Under the pieces are notes generated by a model. That model was not told the origin of the DNA and searched no databases. It saw only the letters and a list, made by a program, of their open reading frames with translations. From assembly GCA_028869385.1 (NCBI GenBank), contig JAGWSR010000010.1:1-64000 (forward strand): DNA of 64,000 nucleotides, given 5' to 3'. Of this stretch, positions 9,694 through 19,451 are shown in pieces. This DNA is from a bacterium. Its GTDB lineage: Bacteria > Vulcanimicrobiota > Vulcanimicrobiia > Vulcanimicrobiales > Vulcanimicrobiaceae. The translations under genes were made by a program, and so were the position numbers. How positions within the stretch are numbered: the stretch's first letter is position 1; the number at the start of each line of letters is the position of its first letter.

Positions 9694-11185
9694 CGGGCAT
9701 CACCCCCGAAGGCGCGCATCCGCCGAAGAGTACGTCGGCGAGTCCCGCGACGCTCGGCGCTTCGTCGCCGTAGGTTGCGAGCACGTGACGCGCCCGCTCG
9801 AAGCACGCCACGTCGAACGGTTCCTGCATCGACACGACGACGGCATCGGGCTCGCGCTCCACGATGCGCGCGATGGCCGCGGCTTGCGCGGGATGCAGAT
9901 GCGCCCGCCGCGCGAGCAGCAGCGCGCGCCGTCCCGACGCGGCGAGTTCGTCGAGCGCGCGCGCGACCTCGCCTTCGCTCGGATCGAGCGACAGACGCAG
10001 CATCGCGAGCGCCGGGGCCTGCACCGCGAGCGATGCGGCGTCGCGCGCGTCGGTCGCGACGCCGTCGGCGCGCGCACCCTCGAACGAGATCGCAAGCGCG
10101 GTCGTCGGATCGGCATGTGCGATGCCGCGCACGAGCGTCGTCGCACGGCGCGCGATCTCGCGCCCGATACCCGGATGCGGCGGCGACGCATCGAGTGGGA
10201 GCGGCGGCGCCGCGCCGCGCCGCAGGTGCATGACGCGCGCGTTCGCCTCCCGTAAACGCGCGAGCGGCAGGCGCCCGCGCTCGACCGCTTCGGCCAAGCG
10301 ATCGGCGGCGGCGAAGGCAAGATCGATATCCGAACTGATCGTCGCGCAGTCGGCGCCCGCGGCGATCGCGGCGAGCACGCCCTCGACTGTTCCGATGCCG
10401 CGCGCGATCGCGTCCATCTGCATGCAGTCGGTGAAGCAGCATCCGCGAAAACCCCACTCGTCGCGAAAGAGCTCGGTGAGGATGCGTGGTGAGAGCGTCG
10501 CCGGATGCTCGGCGTCGAGCGCCCGCACGATCACGTGCGCGGTCATGAACGCCGACGCGTCGGCCGCGCACGCCGCGAACGGAGCGAAGTCTCGCGCGCG
10601 CAACGTCGCGGCGTCGGCATCGACCACCGGGAGTCCCACGTGCGAATCGAGCGCGGTCGAACCGTGGCCGGGAGCGTGCTTGAAGGTGGGAACCACGCCA
10701 AAGGCGCGCATGCCGTCCGCGAGCGCGCTCGCGAGGCGCGTCGTCTCGCGCGAATCGGAGCCGAACGCGCGCATGCCGATCACCGTGCTCTCGGGCTCGA
10801 GCGCGAGATCCAGCACCGGCGCGAAATCGAGCGTGACCCCGGCGCGCCGAAGGTCGAAGCCGAGTTGTTCGCCCGCGCGCCGGGCGAGCTCCGCGCTGCG
10901 CGTCGCGCCGAGCGCCATCATGGAGGGCAGCGCTTCGACACCATCGTGCAAGCGCGCGACGCGTCCGCCTTCTTGATCGATCGCGACGAGCGCGGGAGGA
11001 TCGTCGAGCGCGCGCAGATCGTCCGCAAGCGCGCGCACCTGGGCAAGATTCTCCACGTTGCGCCCAAAGAGCACGTACGCGCCGAATCCGCCGTCGCGCA
11101 GGCGCGCACGCAACGTCGTATCGAGACGCGCACCGTGCACGCCGGTGGCGATCGCGCCACGCGCGAGGCGCACGAGCTCGCTCAT
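9683..11185 (-). CDS. nagZ: Beta-N-acetylhexosaminidase NagZ (GH3) with a C-terminal domain
   Basis: 500 residues. The GH3 barrel shows AIDQEGGRVARL, the KHAPGHGSTALDSHVGLP segment with the catalytic His-Asp dyad loop, and FTDCMQMDAI with the nucleophile Asp. It removes GlcNAc from GlcNAc-anhydroMurNAc fragments, feeding AnmK and the amino-sugar kinase in the same operon. About 150 residues after the barrel form an extra domain like that of long NagZ proteins. No signal peptide, so cytoplasmic. The start ATG overlaps the ABC ATPase stop by 3 bases. Confidence 0.93.
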   Translation of the reverse strand: MSELVRLARGAIATGVHGARLDTTLRARLRDGGFGAYVLFGRNVENLAQVRALADDLRALDDPPALVAIDQEGGRVARLHDGVEALPSMMALGATRSAELARRAGEQLGFDLRRAGVTLDFAPVLDLALEPESTVIGMRAFGSDSRETTRLASALADGMRAFGVVPTFKHAPGHGSTALDSHVGLPVVDADAATLRARDFAPFAACAADASAFMTAHVIVRALDAEHPATLSPRILTELFRDEWGFRGCCFTDCMQMDAIARGIGTVEGVLAAIAAGADCATISSDIDLAFAAADRLAEAVERGRLPLARLREANARVMHLRRGAAPPLPLDASPPHPGIGREIARRATTLVRGIAHADPTTALAISFEGARADGVATDARDAASLAVQAPALAMLRLSLDPSEGEVARALDELAASGRRALLLARRAHLHPAQAAAIARIVEREPDAVVVSMQEPFDVACFERARHVLATYGDEAPSVAGLADVLFGGCAPSGVMPVAL

Positions 11186-12165
11186 CGCGCCGCCCCGCTC
11201 GCCGCGTCGAAGCGCTTGAGGTCGCGCTCGTCGTATGCGAAGCGTATCGCCGCGCCCACGCTCGGCAGATCGCGTGCGTCCACGCGCGCGACGAGCGCGT
11301 GTCCGTCGAGATCCACGTGCAGGTAGCCGTCGGCTCCCGTGCGCTCGATGCGCCGCACCGTCGCGACGCGCTCGCCCGCGCCGACGCGCACGCGCTCCGG
11401 GCGCAGTCCCACGAGCACGTCGGGGCGCTCGCCGAAGAGCGGCCCCGGCAGGACGTTCATCGGGCGCGCGCCGAGGAGCGCGGCGGCACGAGCGGTAGCC
11501 GGCGCATCGTACACGCGCTGCGGATCTCCGCAATCTTCGATGCGGCCGTCGAGCAGGACCGCGAGCTCGTCGGCGACGGCCATCGCATCGGTGTGGTCGT
11601 GCGTCACCAGCACGATCGGTCCGGCGAAGCGCTCGCGCACGTGCAGCAACTCTTCGCGCACCCGTCCGCGCAGCGCGGGATCGAGTGTCGCGAGCGGCTC
11701 GTCGAGCAACAGCACGTCGGGATCGGAGAGCAACGCGCGCGCGATCGCGACGCGCTGTCGTTCGCCGGTCGAGAGCGCCGAAGGACGATGCTCCAGGTGC
11801 CGCGCGATGTCGAGATACGCGGCCGTCTCTTCGATGCGCTCGCGCGCGTGCGAGCGCGAGCGCACGACGAGCGCGAGGTTCGCGCGGACGGTCAGATGTT
11901 CGGGAAGCGCGGGTTCGGCGAAGACGAGCGCGATGCGGCGCGCCTGCGGCGGCAGTCCTTCGAGCGCACGACCGGCGACCTCGATGCGCCCGCTCGACGT
12001 TCGCACGAGGCCCGCGAGCGCGCGCAGCAGCGTACTCTTGCCCGCGCCCGAGGGGCCGACGACCGCGAGCGTACGCGCCGGCGCGACCTCGAGTCCTACC
12101 CCGGCGAGTGCGGGCAACGAGCGTCCGTCATACGTGACGCGAAGATCGTGCGCGCGCAGGGTCAT
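11182..12165 (-). CDS. ABC transporter ATP-binding protein (sugar/MalK-like)
   Basis: 327 residues: Walker A GPSGAGKST, signature LSTGERQRVAIARAL, Walker B VLLLDEP with the catalytic Glu, switch His in LVTHDH, then a C-terminal OB-type (TOBE) domain from about residue 235. This layout belongs to importers of sugars and similar solutes. It is the first gene of the recycling operon, but no permease or binding protein is near, so it either energises permeases encoded elsewhere or is an orphan. A role in taking up wall fragments is inferred from context. Confidence 0.85.
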   Translation of the reverse strand: MTLRAHDLRVTYDGRSLPALAGVGLEVAPARTLAVVGPSGAGKSTLLRALAGLVRTSSGRIEVAGRALEGLPPQARRIALVFAEPALPEHLTVRANLALVVRSRSHARERIEETAAYLDIARHLEHRPSALSTGERQRVAIARALLSDPDVLLLDEPLATLDPALRGRVREELLHVRERFAGPIVLVTHDHTDAMAVADELAVLLDGRIEDCGDPQRVYDAPATARAAALLGARPMNVLPGPLFGERPDVLVGLRPERVRVGAGERVATVRRIERTGADGYLHVDLDGHALVARVDARDLPSVGAAIRFAYDERDLKRFDAASGAAR

Positions 12166-12196
12166 CGCGCCGGCGACCACTCGCGCACGCGTGCGG

Positions 12197-12556
12197 TCAG
12201 GGACGGACGCGGATGAGTTGAGCGACGAGGCGGCCGCCGACTTCGTACACCGCGAGGTGGACGTTCTGCCCCGCCCGCAGGTCGCCGAGCGTGGCGTAGT
12301 CGTTGCCGCGATAGATCGCCGTATTCGGCACGACGGCCACGTGCATCTCGCCGCGATTGGTCTGTACCACGAGCGTACCGCCCGCATAGTCCACCGCGAC
12401 GATCCGGCCGTTCATCTGCCCCGCGTTGCGCGCGGGCTTGCCGGCCTCGAGCGAGCGGTACACGTTCTGCGGCACCGGATCGGCGAGCGCCGGTCCCGCC
12501 GCAAAGGCGCACCAGCACGTGATCAGCAAGGCCAAAATCGAGAGTCGCATCGTCAT
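12197..12556 (-). CDS. Small secreted protein with a DUF5666-like beta domain
   Basis: 119 residues from the chosen ATG at 12556. A signal peptide (LSILALLITCWCAF, cleavage near ALA-DP) precedes a domain with GRIVAVDYAGGTLVVQTNRG and LRAGQNVHLAVYEVGG, the strand pattern seen in DUF5666-like proteins. Its role is unknown. It lies 31 bases upstream of the ABC ATPase and may or may not share that transcript. Confidence 0.6.
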   Translation of the reverse strand: MTMRLSILALLITCWCAFAAGPALADPVPQNVYRSLEAGKPARNAGQMNGRIVAVDYAGGTLVVQTNRGEMHVAVVPNTAIYRGNDYATLGDLRAGQNVHLAVYEVGGRLVAQLIRVRP

Positions 12557-12596
12557 GATCAGAACGTCGTAGGGGCAACTTCCGTTCCCACCCGCG

Positions 12597-12905
12597 TTAC
12601 TCCCCGTCGCGGAGCGCCGCGCGGTACTCCCCTCGGGCACGCTCGCCGTCCTCCCCGCCGCGCCGCGCGCGTTCCACGATGCCGCGCAGCGCGACGACGC
12701 GGTCGTCGGCGGCGGGCTTGCCCGCTAAGACGAGCCGCAGGGCGATCAGGGTGAGGTCCGGCGTGCGGGGGCCGAGCATCCGCATGCCCTCGACGAAGGC
12801 ACGCGCGGCTGCCGGAGGCTGCGGCGCCGCGAGCAGCGAGCGAATCAGTTCACCCTTCTCGGGGGCGCCGTCGAGAAGATAGCGGTCGAGCGACTCGAAA
12901 TCCAT
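12597..12905 (-). CDS. Hypothetical helical protein
   Basis: 102 residues from ATG 12905 (MDFESLDRYLL). Predicted to be helical, ending with a charged Arg/Glu-rich tail. I recognise no family. Its start codon is only 3 bases from the start chosen for the divergent protease-like gene, leaving no room for a promoter, so one of the two starts may be wrong or the transcripts may overlap. Confidence 0.4.
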   Translation of the reverse strand: MDFESLDRYLLDGAPEKGELIRSLLAAPQPPAAARAFVEGMRMLGPRTPDLTLIALRLVLAGKPAADDRVVALRGIVERARRGGEDGERARGEYRAALRDGE

Positions 12906-12908
12906 GGG

Positions 12909-14375
12909 GTGCACTTCGCCGCACGTGTCGCATTGCTCTGCGCGCTCGCCGCCTCGACCATCGCCGCGGCCGCGCCCGACGACCTCTCCTCGCTGCTCGC
13001 GCGCATGCGCGCGCGGAGCGGTCCGGTATGGAGCGCGCACCTCACGTCGAGTTCGCACGTCACGATCGGCGGCGAGAGCGCGGACCTTCGCAGCGAGTCC
13101 TCCGGCGTACGGTTTGCGAGCTATCAGTGCTCGGGCGACCTCTGCACCGGCTCCTACTTCGACGGCGAGCGCGTCTTCGCGATCAACATCAACGGGACGG
13201 CGCTGCCCACGTCCGACGGCGGCGATCCCTTTCTGCGCGGCGAGCGTACCATCGCCTCACTCGCGTTCCTCGATCCCGAATTCACCGCCGATGGCGGCAT
13301 CATCTCGGATCTCGGTTCGGTCGAGATCGGCGGTACGCGCTACCGCGAGTTGCTCGTCGAGAACGGCGATGCCACGGCGATGGACGTTTTTGTGGATCCC
13401 AACAGTTCGACCGTACGATACCTACGCGACGTCAACGGCGATTCGAGCTTCGAATACCTCGACTATCGACCGGTCGGCAACGGCCTCTACCTGCCCTTCG
13501 AGGTGATGCGCAACGGCGCGCTCCTCGAACGCTACGATACGCGCGGCGAGACGAGCGACGCCTTCACCGCGCCGCACGGCCTCGTGCCGCGCTTCTCCAC
13601 GGGCTCCGCGAGCGTCGCGACCGATCCCACGCAGACGATTCCGATCTTTCCCTGCACCGTGCAGAACGTGCCGACGACCTGCATGCTCGACTCCGGCAAT
13701 TCGAGCCTGGCCATCAGCGTCGAGCTCGCGCAGCGCCTCCAGGCGCCGAAGGTCGGCAGCATCCTCGTGAGCGGGCTCGGAGACTACGCGACCGACGTCG
13801 TGCGCGTCGGTGCGCTCGGCGTCGGCAACGCAACCTTCCCACCGGCGAACTACATGGTGCTGCACGACATCCATCGGTACGGCTACGACGTGGTGCTCGG
13901 CGCCGACGTGCTCGCGGCGACCACGATCTCGCTCGATCCGCTCGCGCACCGCATCGGGTTTGCGGCGCAACTCCCAAGCGGCGGCGTCTCGCTCCCGCTC
14001 GAATTTCAAAACTTTGTGCCGACCGTGCTCGTGCAACTCGGCAACCTCGGGACGCAGTTGGCGCTCGACACCGGCGACGAGAGCAACATCAACCTCGACT
14101 ACGATTTCTACCGCGAACATCGCGCGCTCTTCGAAGCGCAGGACTCGCGCCCGGTCAGCGGCGTGGGCGGCGCGAGCGTCGAGATTTTCGGCACGATTCC
14201 GCGCGTGAGCATCGGATCGCTCGCCCTACGCGAGCAGAGCATCGGCGCGACGCGGCGCCTCCACGCGACCGCCTACGGCCACCTCGGCGCGCAGTTTCTC
14301 TCGCACTTCGACGTGGTGCTCGACTATGCGGCCGGCCTCGTGCACCTCGTGCCGACGCCGTCGCCGCACCCGTAA
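12909..14375 (+). CDS. Secreted aspartic-protease-like protein
   Basis: 488 residues from a GTG start. An N-terminal signal peptide (LLCALAASTIAAAA) is followed by a region of about 220 residues with no family I know, then two retropepsin-like halves: MLDSGNSS near residue 260 and LALDTGDES near residue 385, each a D-[ST]-G motif. Bacterial proteins with paired D[ST]G motifs adopt pepsin/retropepsin folds and act outside the cytoplasm. The duplicated motif suggests a two-lobed single-chain protease; substrate unknown. Confidence 0.72.
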   Translation: MHFAARVALLCALAASTIAAAAPDDLSSLLARMRARSGPVWSAHLTSSSHVTIGGESADLRSESSGVRFASYQCSGDLCTGSYFDGERVFAININGTALPTSDGGDPFLRGERTIASLAFLDPEFTADGGIISDLGSVEIGGTRYRELLVENGDATAMDVFVDPNSSTVRYLRDVNGDSSFEYLDYRPVGNGLYLPFEVMRNGALLERYDTRGETSDAFTAPHGLVPRFSTGSASVATDPTQTIPIFPCTVQNVPTTCMLDSGNSSLAISVELAQRLQAPKVGSILVSGLGDYATDVVRVGALGVGNATFPPANYMVLHDIHRYGYDVVLGADVLAATTISLDPLAHRIGFAAQLPSGGVSLPLEFQNFVPTVLVQLGNLGTQLALDTGDESNINLDYDFYREHRALFEAQDSRPVSGVGGASVEIFGTIPRVSIGSLALREQSIGATRRLHATAYGHLGAQFLSHFDVVLDYAAGLVHLVPTPSPHP

Positions 14376-14388
14376 GCGCGACCGGCCG

Positions 14389-16473
14389 TCAGGAGCGCAC
14401 GCGGCGCTTCGCCTGCAGATCGCTGAGCAAGTCGAGGGCTTCGTCGGGCGGACTCGGCTCGCCTAAGAAGTAGCCTTGCACCTCGTGCGCGCCGATCGAG
14501 CGAATCTGTTCGAGCGTGAGTCGCGACTCGATCCCTTCGGCGATCGAACTCAAGCCGAGATTCTCGGCAAGCGTGACGATCGCTTTGACGATCGCCTCGT
14601 CCTGCGATCCCGGCAGCATGTCGCGCAAGAAGCTCTTGTCGATCTTCAGCACGTCGATCGGAAAGCGCCGCAGGTAGCTCAAGCTCGTATAGCCGGTTCC
14701 GAAATCGTCCACCGAGAGGCGCACGCCGAGGTTCTTGAGCTCGTGGAGTTGCGCGATCCCTCCGGAGATATCGCTCATGATCGAGCTCTCGGTGAGCTCG
14801 AGTTCGATCCGCGACGGATCGATCTGCCACTCGCGCAGCACCATCGCGATCGAGTCGCGCAGACCCGCGCGTTCGAACTGCCGCGCCGAGACGTTCACGC
14901 AGATGCGCGGAACGACGATGCCGTCGCGATCCCACTCGGTGAGTTGACGGCAGACTTCGCGCAGCACGAAGAGGCTCAGTTCCTCGATGGCACCCGACTC
15001 CTCGGCGAGCGGGATGAAGTGGTCCGGCGGCAGCAGGCCGAGCTCCGGATGCTGCCAACGCACCAGCGCCTCGAAACCGCCGAACCCAAGATCCGCCGAG
15101 CGAAAGATCGGCTGATAGTGCAAGCGATACTGCCCGCTCGCCGCCGCGCCCCGCAGATCGCGCTTGAGGGCGAGGCGTTCCGAGGACGACGCGAGCATGC
15201 TCGGCACGAACGCGCGCCAGACGTGCCCTCCGGCCTGTTTGGCCGCCTGCATCGCGGCAGCCGACGAACGCAGGAGCGCCTGCGGATCGGCGCCGTCTTC
15301 GGGAAAGACGCTGAGCCCGGAGCTCGCGCTCACGTACACGTCGGTCTCGCCGACGATGTAGGGCGCCTCGAAGATCTCGTGCATGCGCTCCGCGAAGGCG
15401 CTCGCGTCGGCGGCGTCGGCGACGTCGATCAGCAGCAGGACGAACTGATCCTCACCGACGCGCGAGACGGTCGAGCCGCCATCCACCAACCGGCGCAGTC
15501 GGGCGCCGACCATACGCAGCACCTCGTCGCCGGTCGCGGTGCCGTAGAGATCGTTGACCTCTTTGAACGCGTCGAGATCGAGCGTCACGACCGCGAGCGC
15601 GCTGCGATGGCGCTGCGCGACGGCAATCGCCTGCATGAGACGATCTTCGAGCAGCGCGCGGTTGGGAAGGTCGGTCAGCGGGTCGTACTGCGCGAAGTAC
15701 GCGATACGCTGCTCGGCGATCTTGCGCTCGGTGATATCGAACGCGACCGCGATCGTGCCGACGATGCGCGCGTCCACGTCGCGCAGCGGCTCGACGTGCC
15801 CGCGGAAGGTTTTTCCGCCCCAGATCATCTCGTACTCGGCGGAGCCGCCCTGCAGCGCCTGCAGGTGCGCGTGCCGGATCGGAAAGCGCGATTCGTCGGC
15901 GAGCAGGGCCGAACTCGCGACGTGCATGCCGATGAGCGATTGCGGATCGTCGGGAACCTGCGCGAGTTGCGCGCCTTCGACCGACGTCACGGTGAGATTC
16001 GTATCGCATGAAATCACGAGCGCCGGAAGCTGCTCGAAGAGCAGGCGCAGCCGCGTCTCGCGCTCGCGCAGCTGCACTTCCATCAGCGCGCGCGCTCGGC
16101 GCAGCTCCGCATCGCGCAGCGCCCGCTCGGCCGCGGTACCGAGACGCTTGAGGTTGTTCTTGAAGATGTAGTCGTACGCGCCGAGGCGGATCGTCTCGAC
16201 CGCGGCCTCTTCACCGATCGCTCCGGAGACGATCAAGCACGGCGTCTCCGCGCCGAGTTCGCGCAGCACTTGCAGCATATCGGGTGCGCTGAAGCTCGGC
16301 ATGGAGTAGTCGCAGAGCACGAGATCCCACGCCTGCCCGGTCAATGCGGCGAGCGCGTCGTCGCGACGATCCACGCGAATCGTCTCCGTCGCGAAGCCGT
16401 GGCGCTGGAGCGCGAGGATGTTCAGGTCTGCATCGTCCTGCGAGTCGTCGACGCAGAGGACGCGTAATTTCAC
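14389..16473 (-). CDS. Response regulator - PAS - degenerate GGDEF - EAL protein
   Basis: 694 residues. Receiver domain 1-120 (VLCVDDSQDD with acidic pocket, LCDYSMP with the phospho-acceptor Asp, invariant Lys in IFKNNL), a PAS domain around 145-255, a GGDEF domain whose active site reads GEDQF near residue 340, and an EAL domain with EALVRW, NVSARQ, ELTESS, DDFGTGY, KIDKSF and EGIES all intact. The expected activity is c-di-GMP hydrolysis, with the GGDEF part regulatory or inactive. It follows a response regulator and histidine kinase in a three-gene minus-strand run and overlaps the regulator stop by 4 bases. A PilZ receptor lies 5 kb away. Confidence 0.92.
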   Translation of the reverse strand: MKLRVLCVDDSQDDADLNILALQRHGFATETIRVDRRDDALAALTGQAWDLVLCDYSMPSFSAPDMLQVLRELGAETPCLIVSGAIGEEAAVETIRLGAYDYIFKNNLKRLGTAAERALRDAELRRARALMEVQLRERETRLRLLFEQLPALVISCDTNLTVTSVEGAQLAQVPDDPQSLIGMHVASSALLADESRFPIRHAHLQALQGGSAEYEMIWGGKTFRGHVEPLRDVDARIVGTIAVAFDITERKIAEQRIAYFAQYDPLTDLPNRALLEDRLMQAIAVAQRHRSALAVVTLDLDAFKEVNDLYGTATGDEVLRMVGARLRRLVDGGSTVSRVGEDQFVLLLIDVADAADASAFAERMHEIFEAPYIVGETDVYVSASSGLSVFPEDGADPQALLRSSAAAMQAAKQAGGHVWRAFVPSMLASSSERLALKRDLRGAAASGQYRLHYQPIFRSADLGFGGFEALVRWQHPELGLLPPDHFIPLAEESGAIEELSLFVLREVCRQLTEWDRDGIVVPRICVNVSARQFERAGLRDSIAMVLREWQIDPSRIELELTESSIMSDISGGIAQLHELKNLGVRLSVDDFGTGYTSLSYLRRFPIDVLKIDKSFLRDMLPGSQDEAIVKAIVTLAENLGLSSIAEGIESRLTLEQIRSIGAHEVQGYFLGEPSPPDEALDLLSDLQAKRRVRS

Positions 16474-16922
16474 GACATCACACCGCCGGTACCCGCAGCG
16501 GGCGGCGCCTCGTTCAAGACGAGCCAGTAGAGTCCGACCTGACGAACCGCCTCGACGAACTCGTTGAAATCGACCGGCTTACGGACGTAACTGTTGACGC
16601 CCAAGCGGTATCCGGCGAGCAGATCCTCATCTTGCTTGCTGGAGGTCAGGATCACGGTCGGGATGAGACAGGTCGCGCGGTCGGCGCGGATGTGCTCGAG
16701 GACCTCGAGGCCCGAGACCTTCGGCAACTTGAGATCGAGCAGAATCACCTGCGGAAGCGCGCGTCCCTCGCGCACCGCGCCGCTCAGAAACTCGACCGCC
16801 TGCGCTCCGTCGTTGAGGACCATAACCTCGTTCGCGATGTGATTCTTCGCGAAGGCGCGACGCGTGAGCTCGACGTCGTCGGGGTTGTCCTCGACCAAAA
16901 GAATATAGGGTTTGGTGCTCAT
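16470..16922 (-). CDS. Single-domain response regulator (Rcp1-like)
   Basis: 150 residues, a stand-alone receiver: ILLVEDNPDDVELTRRAF (acidic pocket), ILLDLKLP (phospho-acceptor Asp), ILTSSKQDED (switch Thr/Ser) and VRKPVDFNEF (invariant Lys). There is no output domain. It lies 10 bases downstream of the histidine kinase gene and overlaps the PDE gene, so it probably relays phosphate or docks with the kinase. The start at 16922 was chosen because homologues begin a few residues before the first strand. Confidence 0.9.
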   Translation of the reverse strand: MSTKPYILLVEDNPDDVELTRRAFAKNHIANEVMVLNDGAQAVEFLSGAVREGRALPQVILLDLKLPKVSGLEVLEHIRADRATCLIPTVILTSSKQDEDLLAGYRLGVNSYVRKPVDFNEFVEAVRQVGLYWLVLNEAPPAAGTGGVMS

Positions 16923-16932
16923 CGCGTCGCTC

Positions 16933-18858
16933 TCACTCCTCCGTCCTGGATCCCGGCAAGGTAAAATAGAACGTCGCGCCCGCTCCGGGCGCCCCATCGG
17001 CGCGAATCGCTCCGCCGTGGCGATGGACGATGCGCGCCACGGTCGCGAGGCCGATTCCCGTCCCTTCATATTCATCGGCCGCATGCAGCCGTTGGAACGC
17101 TCCAAAGAGCTTATTGCTGTAGGCCATATCGAAACCCGCTCCGTTGTCGGCCACGAAGAACTCCCCCGAAGGCAAACGCCCGACGCGGATGAGCGGATGG
17201 GGACTCTTGCGGGTGAACTTCCACGCGTTGCCCATCAGGTTCGCAAACACCGCATGGATCAGGCCGGATTCGCCATGGGCTTCGAGCCCCGCTTCGATCT
17301 CGATCTCGACCTCGCGCTCCGGCTCGCCGTCGCGTAGATCCCCCGCCACGTCGGCGGCGATGGCGCTCAGGTCGAGCGGCTGCATCGAGATGTGCGCGCG
17401 CGCGACCTTTGAGAGGCCGAGGAGCGCGTCGATGAGGTCGGCCATGCGCTGCGCCGCTTTGCGCACGCGCTCGAGATAGTTTCGCCCTTGATCGTCGAGC
17501 CGTTCGCGATAATCCTCGACGAGCGCTTGCGAGAAGCCGTCGATGGCGCGCAGCGGAGCGCGCAAGTCGTGCGAGACGGAGTACGAGAACGACTCGAGCT
17601 CCTTATTCGCGAGCTCGAGTTGCTTCGTGCGCTCGGCGACGCGTCGCTCGAGATCGAGGTTGAGCGCGACGATGCGCTGCTGCTCCGTCTTGCGCCGCGT
17701 GATGTCCCGGACGTACGCCGCGACGCCGTCGGAGAACGGATAGAGGCGCACTTCCAACCAGCGCTCTGTGAAATTGAGCTCGAAGGTCACCGCGCGATCC
17801 CCTTCGAGCGCCTCGCGAAAATGGCGATGCGAGATGCCGTCATCCGCGAACTGATCGGTGAAATGCGCGAGCGGACGCCCGATCATGTCGAGCGGCGACT
17901 CGCTCCAAAACGAGGCCATTCGCGCGTTCACGTAGGTGACGCGCAACTCGCGATCGACGGCCACGAAGGCGTCGCGAATGCTCTCGAGCACTTGCGCCAT
18001 GCGTCGGTTGGACTCGAGCGCTCGCGCCGATTCGGCCAGCGTCTGCGCGAGCGCTTCGACGAAGCGGACGTCCACCGCGGAGACGGTGCGCGGCTTGGGA
18101 TGATAGGCGACGAGCGCGCCGAGCGGATCGCGCACCGAACCGATCGGCACGCAGACGCAACTGAGGATGCCCACCTTCGCGAGCGCCGCGAGCGAGCGAG
18201 CCCGCGCCTCGATGCGCACGTCCGACGAGACGAATGGTTCGCCGTTCTCGATCGCGCGGCGCACGTGCTCGAGCGGTGCGTCGGCCAAATCGAGCGCGGA
18301 GCCGCGCTCCCACCCGAGCGCCTGACGAACGCGGAAGGTTCCCGACGGGCGCACGTATTCGTAGAGTTCGATCACGTTCGCGTCGAGCACGTCGCGCACG
18401 AGCTCCATCGCGTCGGTGACGAGCGATTCGTAGCTGCCGCCGGAGAGCGCCGCTCGCCCGAAATCGATCAGCGCCTGTTGGCGCCTCGCGGTGCGCTCGA
18501 CTTCCTGTTGGGCCTCGATGCGTGCGGTGACGTCGCGAAAATAGACCGAAAGGCCGTCGGGCGACGGATACGCCTTGACCTCGAACCAGCGGTTCGCGGT
18601 CTGCGAGTACTCGACGAACTGCACCGGGCGCTGATCGCGCATAGCGCGGCGATACTCGCGCTCGAAGAGCCGTCCACGCGCCTTCGGAAATGCATCGAGC
18701 CAAAAGACGCCGAGAAAATCCTCGCGCGCATGCAGCAGCTTGCGCGCTTCGGCGTTCATGTACGCGAATCGCCACTCCGCGTCCAATGCGAAGAACCCAT
18801 CGGTTATGCGCTCGAGCACGAGCGACAGGTCGGGACGGAGGACCGAACCGTCGGCCAT
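16933..18858 (-). CDS. PAS-GAF-PAS sensor histidine kinase
   Basis: 641 residues without clear membrane helices, so cytoplasmic. PAS domain about 10-115, GAF about 125-275 (CVCVPIG), second PAS about 285-395, then HisKA with the phospho-acceptor His in YSVSHDLRAPLRAI and a HATPase_c domain with N box NLMGNAWKF, G1 VADNGAGFD and G2 EGTGIGLATV. This layout resembles bacteriophytochrome-type kinases but lacks a PHY domain, and no chromophore Cys is obvious. It probably phosphorylates the two receiver proteins encoded directly downstream. Confidence 0.9.
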   Translation of the reverse strand: MADGSVLRPDLSLVLERITDGFFALDAEWRFAYMNAEARKLLHAREDFLGVFWLDAFPKARGRLFEREYRRAMRDQRPVQFVEYSQTANRWFEVKAYPSPDGLSVYFRDVTARIEAQQEVERTARRQQALIDFGRAALSGGSYESLVTDAMELVRDVLDANVIELYEYVRPSGTFRVRQALGWERGSALDLADAPLEHVRRAIENGEPFVSSDVRIEARARSLAALAKVGILSCVCVPIGSVRDPLGALVAYHPKPRTVSAVDVRFVEALAQTLAESARALESNRRMAQVLESIRDAFVAVDRELRVTYVNARMASFWSESPLDMIGRPLAHFTDQFADDGISHRHFREALEGDRAVTFELNFTERWLEVRLYPFSDGVAAYVRDITRRKTEQQRIVALNLDLERRVAERTKQLELANKELESFSYSVSHDLRAPLRAIDGFSQALVEDYRERLDDQGRNYLERVRKAAQRMADLIDALLGLSKVARAHISMQPLDLSAIAADVAGDLRDGEPEREVEIEIEAGLEAHGESGLIHAVFANLMGNAWKFTRKSPHPLIRVGRLPSGEFFVADNGAGFDMAYSNKLFGAFQRLHAADEYEGTGIGLATVARIVHRHGGAIRADGAPGAGATFYFTLPGSRTEE

Positions 18859-18875
18859 GCGAGGGAGGTTCTACC

Positions 18876-19451
18876 ATGCCGAGAAAAAGCCCCGTCGTCA
18901 TGCGGGTATCCTCACTCATCCTCGCGCTGCTCTTCGCCGCGGCCCTCTGCGTTCGCGCGAGTGCGACGACGCTCGACGTCAACCCCTGCACGGTCGTCGG
19001 CGTGGAGATGCTCGACGACGTGGACTCATCCTCGGCACTCCCGGGTGACTTCTTCCGCTTTCAGACGATCAACGCCGTCACGCGCGGCAACACGATCGTG
19101 ATTCCGGCGCGCACGCTTGGGTACGGTGTCGTCGCTATCGCCTCGCCCGCCGGGCGCGGCGGCCGTGCCGGCACGCTCGTGCTCGAACCGCGCTACTTCG
19201 TGATGCCGGACGGCTCGCACGTGGGCGTCGTGCTCAATCACAACACCTCGTCGCTCGTGCGCAGCGGACGAACGGACAACGTGCCGGGCTATCTCGGCGC
19301 GATTCCCGTCCCCGGCGTCGGCGCCGCCGTCGGCATCTTCAACTTCTTCCACAACGGGAAGAACATCGAGGTCAAGCGCGGTACCGTCTTCACGGTCTTT
19401 CCGAGCGACGATCCGAAGACCGAACGCTGCCAACAGCACCCCGAGTACTAG
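18876..19451 (+). CDS. Small secreted protein of unknown function
   Basis: 191 residues. A GGAGG lies about 7 bases before the ATG. An N-terminal signal peptide (LILALLFAAALCVRASA) precedes a soluble domain with NTIVIPARTLGYGVVAIASP, IPVPGVGAAVGIFNFFHNG and GTVFTVFPSDD. The pattern of a strand-rich domain with a short Gly/Val hydrophobic loop resembles conjugal-transfer TrbI-like surface folds, but I do not assign it. The stop overlaps the convergent hydrolase stop by 4 bases. Confidence 0.65.
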   Translation: MPRKSPVVMRVSSLILALLFAAALCVRASATTLDVNPCTVVGVEMLDDVDSSSALPGDFFRFQTINAVTRGNTIVIPARTLGYGVVAIASPAGRGGRAGTLVLEPRYFVMPDGSHVGVVLNHNTSSLVRSGRTDNVPGYLGAIPVPGVGAAVGIFNFFHNGKNIEVKRGTVFTVFPSDDPKTERCQQHPEY

